Of a stretch of 9,578 nt of DNA, positions 5,505 through 9,578 are shown one piece after another. Made by a program: the position numbers and the translations under genes. The stretch covers positions 1 to 9,578 of the forward strand of contig JAOABT010000180.1 in assembly GCA_026418215.1 (NCBI GenBank), written 5' to 3'. Each line of letters starts with the position of its first letter. The stretch's first letter is position 1. This DNA is from Clostridia bacterium. GTDB lineage: Bacteria > Bacillota > Clostridia > DSM-8532. The notes below the pieces were generated by a model, which saw only the letters and a list, made by a program, of their open reading frames with translations, ran no database searches and was not told the DNA's origin.

Positions 5505-7412
5505 ATGAATTTATTATCAGCTGAAAATATAACCAAAAGCTATAGCGAGAAAACGCTATTAAATGGGCTGTCCTTGGGCATTGACAGCTCGGACCGGATA
5601 GGTGTCATTGGAGTCAACGGCTGCGGGAAGTCTACTTTTTTAAAGATTCTTGCCGGGGCTGAAAAGGCCGATGAAGGCAAGATTACGCGCGTCAATGACA
5701 TGACGGTTGAATACCTGCCGCAGAATCCTGAGTTTTTCCATGAAGCCACGGTTCTTGAACAGGTCTTTAAAGGAACAACCCCTCTGATGAGGCTCATCCG
5801 TGATTATGAAGCCGTTGTCCAAAGAATTGAGCTGGAGCCCGAGAATGTCAGCCTGCAAAAGCAAATGAACGAGCTGGGTCACAGGATGGATGCTTTGGAT
5901 GGGTGGAGGGCCGAAAGCGACGCTAAAGCTATCTTGACCAAGCTTGGCATACATGACTTTAACGCCAAGGTCGGGCAGCTCTCGGGCGGTCAGAGAAAGA
6001 GGGTGGCCATGGCCGCCGCACTTATTAATCCGGCTGACCTTTTAATTCTCGATGAGCCTACCAACCATATTGACAACCAGACCGTCGACTGGCTCGAGGA
6101 ATTCATCAACAAGCGGAAGGGCGCCCTTTTAATGGTCACCCATGACCGCTATTTCTTAGACCGCGTGGCCAACCGCATTATAGAATTGGATCGCGGCAAT
6201 TTGTACAGCTACTCAGGGAATTACAGTGTGTTCCTTGAGAAAAAGCTTGAAAGGGAAGAAATGGAGCGGGTCTCCGAGCAGAAACGTCAGAACCTTCTGC
6301 GCCGGGAGCTTGAATGGATTAAAAGGGGAGCCAAGGCTCGAACCACCAAGCAAAAGGCACGAATTGACCGGTTTGATAAGCTTCAGAGCGTTGAAACCGA
6401 GGCTGCACCCGATAAGGTTGAAATTTTCGCGGCCTCAAGCCGATTGGGCAAAAAAGTCATAGAAATAGACAGTATCTCCAAAGGCTATGGCCAAAGGCAG
6501 CTTATTAAGGAATTTTCCTACAACGTGCAAAGAGATGACCGTGTGGGCATCATAGGCCCCAACGGAAGCGGCAAGTCCACCCTGTTGAAAATAATAGCAG
6601 GCTCGCTGCAGCCGGATAAAGGCTCCATTGATGTGGGTCAGACCGTGAAAATTGCGTTTTTCTCCCAGGAAAACGAGGGCATGAATGAGCAGCTCAGGGT
6701 GATTGACTATATTCGCGAAACAGCCGAGTATTTAGAAACCGAAGACGGAACCTTGTCGGCCTCGCAAATGCTCGAACGCTTCCTGTTTCCCCCTTCCGTT
6801 CAATGGACGCCCATCGCCAAGCTGTCGGGAGGGGAAAAACGCCGGCTGTTCCTATTAAGATGCCTGATGAGCGCTCCCAATGTGCTTTTGCTGGACGAGC
6901 CCACCAATGATCTGGATATACAAACCCTGACCATCTTAGAAGGCTATTTGGATGCCTTCCAGGGCGCAGTGATTGTGGTCTCCCACGATCGCTATTTTCT
7001 GGACAGAGTGGTTCAAAGAATCTTTGCCTTTGAGGGGAATGCCGTCATCCAAGAGGTTCTCGGAAATTATTCGGATTACCGTGAATACCTGGATGCAAAG
7101 CTTTCCGAGGAACCTGTTAAGATAAGCAAGCTGGAGCCCCGCGAGCCCCAGCCTGAGCGGAAGAAGGACCGCCCCCTGAAGTTTACCTTCAAGGAGCAAA
7201 GGGAGTTCGAGCAGATCGACAGCCTCATTGAAAATCTTGAGAATAAGCTCAAGGAGATCGCCCTAAAGCTAGAGGCTTTGGCCAGTGACTACACCGCTTT
7301 GCCCGGCCTTCTCGAAGAGCAGAAGGCGGTCGAGGCTCAGCTTGAGGAGGCTGTTGAAAGGTGGGCCTATCTTAACGAGCTTAATGACCGCATCCAAAGC
7401 CAGAAGGGATGA
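5505..7412 (+). CDS. uup: ABC-F ATPase, Uup/YfmR type
   Basis: The protein has 635 residues and two ATPase domains with no membrane part. The first has Walker A GVNGCGKST (36-44), signature LSGGQRKR (159-166), Walker B ending in D183/E184 and switch H213. The second has GPNGSGKST (351-359), LSGGEKRR (440-447), D464/E465 and H494. Between them is the ABC-F interdomain linker (about 235-300), rich in Arg and Lys. A C-terminal coiled coil (about 560-632) is the mark of the Uup/YfmR branch. Proteins of this branch bind ribosomes and help with stalled or difficult translation; the assignment rests on domain layout and motifs. A ribosome site AGGAAG lies 4 nt before ATG 5505. It follows hxlR at 51 bp. 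Other ABC-F types, including antibiotic-protection factors, are possible, but the coiled coil argues for Uup/YfmR. Confidence 0.85.
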   Translation: MNLLSAENITKSYSEKTLLNGLSLGIDSSDRIGVIGVNGCGKSTFLKILAGAEKADEGKITRVNDMTVEYLPQNPEFFHEATVLEQVFKGTTPLMRLIRDYEAVVQRIELEPENVSLQKQMNELGHRMDALDGWRAESDAKAILTKLGIHDFNAKVGQLSGGQRKRVAMAAALINPADLLILDEPTNHIDNQTVDWLEEFINKRKGALLMVTHDRYFLDRVANRIIELDRGNLYSYSGNYSVFLEKKLEREEMERVSEQKRQNLLRRELEWIKRGAKARTTKQKARIDRFDKLQSVETEAAPDKVEIFAASSRLGKKVIEIDSISKGYGQRQLIKEFSYNVQRDDRVGIIGPNGSGKSTLLKIIAGSLQPDKGSIDVGQTVKIAFFSQENEGMNEQLRVIDYIRETAEYLETEDGTLSASQMLERFLFPPSVQWTPIAKLSGGEKRRLFLLRCLMSAPNVLLLDEPTNDLDIQTLTILEGYLDAFQGAVIVVSHDRYFLDRVVQRIFAFEGNAVIQEVLGNYSDYREYLDAKLSEEPVKISKLEPREPQPERKKDRPLKFTFKEQREFEQIDSLIENLENKLKEIALKLEALASDYTALPGLLEEQKAVEAQLEEAVERWAYLNELNDRIQSQKG

Positions 7413-7572
7413 AGATCAAACAGTATAAAGAAAGCATAAAGTCGCAGTGATAACTTAAACACTATGGTGTTAAAGCGGAACATTAGGTTGCATAAAAGAT
7501 CAGAAATGAGCATTGTTTCGAATATCAAAGCCAAACAGTATGGGGAATTTAAAACCTCATACTGTTTTGATG
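7413..7572. other. 160-bp convergent spacer with two hairpins
   Basis: The spacer holds an imperfect stem-loop at 7454-7475 without a T-tract, and the strong terminator-like stem at 7533-7567. No gene is seen. Confidence 0.5.
7533..7567. terminator. Bidirectional terminator between uup and the MFS gene
   Basis: AAACAGTATGGGG (7533-7545) pairs with CCTCATACTGTTT (7555-7567), 13 bp with one G-U pair and a 9-nt A/T loop. It lies 5 bp past the end of the minus-strand MFS gene and 120 bp after uup. The T-tracts on both sides are short, but the stem is near-perfect and well placed for convergent genes. Confidence 0.7.
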
Positions 7573-8769
7573 TTAAGAGGCTTCAGCCTCAGCAGGAGTT
7601 GCCTTCATTTTCGTCTTTAGGTAGAAATAGAAGTAGATAATACCGGCAACCATCAAAAGCCCCGAATAGAGGTTGATGCTGACGGCATCTATTCTGTCCA
7701 TGGCAAAGCCCACGATGGGGAAGGCGACGGCCGCAGCCAGGTTTTTGAGAAGGCTGCTGAACGAAATGATGGTGGCACGCTTGTTGCTTGGAATGTGTTT
7801 GTTCATGTACTTCATCATGACAGGCCCGTTAACGCCTCTCGTCACCTGCTGGAGACAGATGAACAAAAAGCCGAAGGGCTTTGTGGTAATGCCCATCAAC
7901 AAAAAGGATGCAGCCATTAAGACCGAGAGCAGGATCATGGATTTACCCTTGGTCCAGGAGACATAACGATGGGAGAAGCGTGCCGACAGGGTGGCAACGA
8001 TATTGAACAAGGCAAAGATGAGTCCGAAGTACTTGGCGTCAATATGGGTCTGTTGCATATAGGGCTGATAATACCAGAAACCGACTCTGTAAAAAACATA
8101 GAAGAAGATAAAATAGAAAACCACAGCGCGGACCCGTTTATGCCTTACCAGAAAAACGGCGCTCTCCTTAATCTGGGTCCAATACTTAGGGGCCTCCTCA
8201 TGCTCGTAGGTCTTGATCTCATAATAGAACAGGGCGGATATGGCTGATAAAATCATCAAGAGAGCCGAAACTATCAAGGGGAGCTCAGGGTGAATTTCAT
8301 AGATCACACCGGATACCACCGAGCCTATGATCTGGGCGCCAAGGCAATAGGACTCACCCTTGCCCTGAATAGCTGTAAATTCAGCCGTTCTGTCGAGCTT
8401 TTTGAGGGAGTCATAAACCAAAGCCGTATCGGAGCCCGATTTTAAGCTCATGCCGCAGGCAAAGAGCAGCTCGCCCAATGCAAATTGCACGATGCTATTG
8501 CCGGTGATGTAAGCGATTGCTCCCAAAGCCATGGCGATCCCTGCCAGGAACAGGCTGACACGGCGGCCGATGAGGTCTCCGAAAGCCCCGGTTGGCACCT
8601 CCAGGATAAAAATCGCTACCGAGAAAAAGCTCTGTAAAAACATGATCTGAGTGAAATTAAGGCCCTTTCCCACCAGATAGAGCGTCAGAATCGGCCCGAC
8701 GATAAGCTGGAACATGCTCATGTAGAGGTAGTAGATCTTGATGTTTCGCTTGATTAATGACTCTTCCAT
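7573..8769 (-). CDS. MFS family transporter, likely efflux
   Basis: From ATG 8769 the protein has 398 residues and about 12 hydrophobic helices, a size typical of the major facilitator superfamily. Motif A between helices 2 and 3 is GAFGDLIGRR (61-70), with the conserved D65 and R69/R70. The segment SGSDTALVYDSL (111-122) is common in drug-efflux-like members from Bacillota. The substrate cannot be told. The frame stays open upstream to TTG 8835, but that stretch is the leader terminator. ATG 8769 is favoured by AGGA 9 nt upstream and by a natural N-terminus (MEESLIKRNIKIYYLYMSMF). Expression seems controlled by an attenuator in the leader, as is common for drug-resistance genes. It is divergent from an ABC-F gene. 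Confidence 0.85.
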   Translation of the reverse strand: MEESLIKRNIKIYYLYMSMFQLIVGPILTLYLVGKGLNFTQIMFLQSFFSVAIFILEVPTGAFGDLIGRRVSLFLAGIAMALGAIAYITGNSIVQFALGELLFACGMSLKSGSDTALVYDSLKKLDRTAEFTAIQGKGESYCLGAQIIGSVVSGVIYEIHPELPLIVSALLMILSAISALFYYEIKTYEHEEAPKYWTQIKESAVFLVRHKRVRAVVFYFIFFYVFYRVGFWYYQPYMQQTHIDAKYFGLIFALFNIVATLSARFSHRYVSWTKGKSMILLSVLMAASFLLMGITTKPFGFLFICLQQVTRGVNGPVMMKYMNKHIPSNKRATIISFSSLLKNLAAAVAFPIVGFAMDRIDAVSINLYSGLLMVAGIIYFYFYLKTKMKATPAEAEAS

Positions 8770-8794
8770 ACCCTCACATCCTAAAAAAAGAATT

Positions 8795-8837
8795 AAATAA
8801 AAAACCCCGCAGAAATCACCCATGTGACTCCGCAAGG
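8795..8837 (-). terminator. Leader terminator (attenuator) before the MFS gene
   Basis: CCTTGCGGAGTCA (8837-8825) pairs with TGATTTCTGCGGGG (8818-8805), 13 bp with G-U pairs and one bulge, loop CATGGG. The 3' side is followed by TTTTTTATTT. It lies between the promoter and the start codon at 8769, so it would stop transcription before the gene unless prevented. Confidence 0.75.
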
Positions 8838-8838
8838 T

Positions 8839-8889
8839 TTATCTCCCACGTGTAGAAGCGCAGCTTCCTGTGTCGCTCGCCAGAAGCAT
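8839..8889 (-). CDS. Possible 16-residue leader peptide before the MFS gene
   Basis: ATG 8889 opens the frame MLLASDTGSCASTRGR, ending at TAA 8841-8839. An in-frame GTG at 8910 would be almost at the transcript start. No good ribosome site precedes the ATG. In favour: the stop codon is one base from the 5' arm of the terminator, where a stalled ribosome would cover the stem. Coding capacity is unproven. Confidence 0.3.
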   Translation of the reverse strand: MLLASDTGSCASTRGR

Positions 8890-8919
8890 ATTCGGCTTAG
8901 GCACACTCACTTTTGATAG

Positions 8920-8948
8920 ATTATATATACTCAAGAAATATTTGTCAA
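8920..8948 (-). promoter_or_regulatory. Perfect consensus sigma-A promoter of the MFS gene
   Basis: On the minus strand TTGACA (8948-8943) and TATAAT (8925-8920) are separated by exactly 17 bp in an A/T-rich setting. Both hexamers match the housekeeping consensus at every base. Confidence 0.9.
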
Positions 8949-8949
8949 T

Positions 8950-8985
8950 GCCATAAACGTTACGGTTAAGCACTTAATGTATGGC
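8950..8985. repeat. Nested inverted repeat upstream of the MFS promoter
   Basis: GCCATA (8950-8955) is mirrored by TATGGC (8980-8985). Inside it TTAAGCACTTAA (8966-8977) is a 12-bp inverted repeat with 5-bp arms. The element lies 2 bp upstream of the MFS -35 and could be a regulator site for either divergent gene. Confidence 0.4.
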
Positions 8986-8999
8986 CTCAATTGAAAAAG

Positions 9000-9112
9000 T
9001 AAATTCCACCCCAATGGAGGGGAGTGCGGAATTTAGCTTCTCAACAAACCCCTTTATTTACGGGCCCTAAAGGGAGGCGCTGCAAGCCTCTTAGCTTAGA
9101 AACAACCGTTTC
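9000..9112. repeat. Run of four short hairpins in the MFS/ABC-F spacer
   Basis: Stems in order: TAAATTCC/GGAATTTA (9000-9007 and 9028-9035, with inner CCCC/GGGG), CCCTTTA/TAAAGGG (9050-9056 and 9068-9074), GAGGC/GCCTC (9074-9078 and 9086-9090) and GAAAC/GTTTC (9099-9103 and 9108-9112). On the minus strand the first stem is followed by TACTTTTTC, so it could be a minus-strand terminator. All lie upstream of the ABC-F promoter. Their function is unknown. Confidence 0.4.
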
Positions 9113-9135
9113 ATAAGGAATCTCTTGTCATTCTG

Positions 9136-9164
9136 TTTACAGGCAGGCAGCTTCCTGCTATGAT
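9136..9164 (+). promoter_or_regulatory. Promoter of the second ABC-F gene
   Basis: TTTACA (9136-9141) and TATGAT (9159-9164) are 17 bp apart, each with one mismatch to consensus. The start point would be near 9171, about 30 nt before the ATG. GCAGG and CCTGC (9143-9147 and 9154-9158) make a small inverted repeat in the spacer, a possible operator. Confidence 0.75.
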
Positions 9165-9201
9165 GGCAAAGAGAAAACAAACAAGTTTTAGAGGAGACCT
9201 T

Positions 9202-9578
9202 ATGAGCATCCTTACAGCAGAAAACATCAGTCACGGCTTCGGCGGCAGAAGAATCCTTGAAAATGCCAGCTTCAGACTGCTGAACGGCGAGCATGTGGGC
9301 CTGATCGGTGCCAACGGAGAGGGTAAAACAACTTTTTTAAATATTATCACAGGCAAGCTCATGCCCGATGAGGGGAGCATCCAATGGTGCAACCGCATCA
9401 CCACGGGTTATCTTGACCAGCATACGCTTCTCGAAAGGGGAAAGACCATCCGCGAAATCCTTCAGGGGGCTTTTAAGCATATGTTTGAGCTCGAGCAGGA
9501 AATGCTGAAGCTCTATGACGCCATGGGTGAAGCCTCCCCGGAAGAGGTTGAGAAGATGCTGGAGGATGTCGGAGATAT
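9202..9578 (+). CDS. ABC-F family ATPase, N-terminal part, cut by the window edge
   Basis: The 125 visible residues start MSILTAENISHGFGGRRILE and contain Walker A GANGEGKTT (36-44) and the Q-loop in YLDQHT (70-75, Q73). The SHGFG opening and GANGEGKTT are typical of a soluble ABC-F subgroup found in many Bacillota (YfmM-like, from memory). ABC-F proteins act on ribosomes, either in general translation or in antibiotic protection; the visible part does not decide which. It is a different subfamily from the uup-type gene in this window. GAGGAG ends 5 nt before the ATG, and a clear promoter lies at 9136-9164. The signature motif and the second ATPase domain lie beyond the edge. Confidence 0.85.
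   Translation, partial: MSILTAENISHGFGGRRILENASFRLLNGEHVGLIGANGEGKTTFLNIITGKLMPDEGSIQWCNRITTGYLDQHTLLERGKTIREILQGAFKHMFELEQEMLKLYDAMGEASPEEVEKMLEDVGD

Larger units (their letters stand above)
8770..8913 (-). promoter_or_regulatory. Leader RNA of the MFS gene with attenuator layout
   Basis: Transcription from the 8920-8948 promoter should start near 8913, giving a leader of about 144 nt. In order it holds stem AAGC/GCTT around 8899-8885 (flanked by GCC/GGC), a stem GGAAGC/GCTTCT around 8868-8854, the 16-codon ORF (8889-8839) and a strong terminator (8837-8795). I do not recognise a known riboswitch class. Either a riboswitch or ribosome-mediated attenuation would fit. Confidence 0.55.

Noticed and set aside
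8770..8835. Upstream extension of the MFS gene to a TTG start at 8835
   Set aside because: The extension lies inside the leader terminator and U-tract and has no ribosome site; ATG 8769 has an AGGA and a normal MFS N-terminus.
8839..8913. MFS leader as a guanidine (ykkC) or ZTP riboswitch
   Set aside because: Short words such as GGGAGA and TGGCGA occur, but the defining conserved core sequences of either class are missing.

Overview
The window looks like a stretch of mid-GC Bacillota (Firmicutes) chromosome. An anaerobic, clostridial or Peptococcaceae-type organism (Desulfitobacterium-like) fits best. This is inferred from gene content: an EFR1-type flavodoxin/ferredoxin, a Cthe_2159-type lipoprotein, an FMN-binding/ferric-reductase-like membrane protein and two ABC-F proteins. 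Strong AGGAG-type ribosome sites and sigma-A-like promoters agree with it. There are no rRNA or tRNA genes, CRISPR arrays or insertion sequences.

Left part (1-3775). The 5' end of a DEDDh 3'-5' exonuclease gene runs off the left edge on the minus strand. Next to it, also on the minus strand, is a predicted di-heme membrane cytochrome fused to an FMN-binding domain (379-1233). After a 550-bp spacer comes a divergent plus-strand gene for a large beta-helix lipoprotein of the Cthe_2159 family (1784-3775). The spacer carries an intrinsic terminator with no obvious gene in front of it. Each divergent gene is also preceded, in its own orientation, by an HTTAAK-N5-HTTAAK direct repeat (K = G in every half), like the box bound by PmrA/BasR-type response regulators. 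This suggests that the redox protein and the surface lipoprotein are controlled together.

Middle part (3776-7572). A 407-bp spacer with a terminator hairpin leads to an EFR1-family flavodoxin plus two-cluster ferredoxin protein (minus). It is divergent from an HxlR-family regulator (plus), and two inverted repeats lie in the 125-bp promoter gap. Directly downstream of hxlR, and probably co-transcribed, is a full-length Uup/YfmR-type ABC-F ATPase. A strong hairpin separates it from the convergent gene that follows.

Right part (7573-9578). A 12-helix MFS transporter (minus) is expressed from a perfect consensus promoter (TTGACA, 17 bp, TATAAT) through a leader of about 144 nt. The leader contains a strong intrinsic terminator and a 16-codon open reading frame whose stop codon abuts the terminator stem. 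This is the layout expected of transcription attenuation. Divergent from it is a second ABC-F gene, cut by the right edge, with its own clear promoter.

The most interesting signals are regulatory: the attenuator in front of the MFS gene, the paired direct repeats in the redox/lipoprotein spacer, and the HxlR-adjacent palindromes. All functional statements are inferred from sequence; no searches were run.
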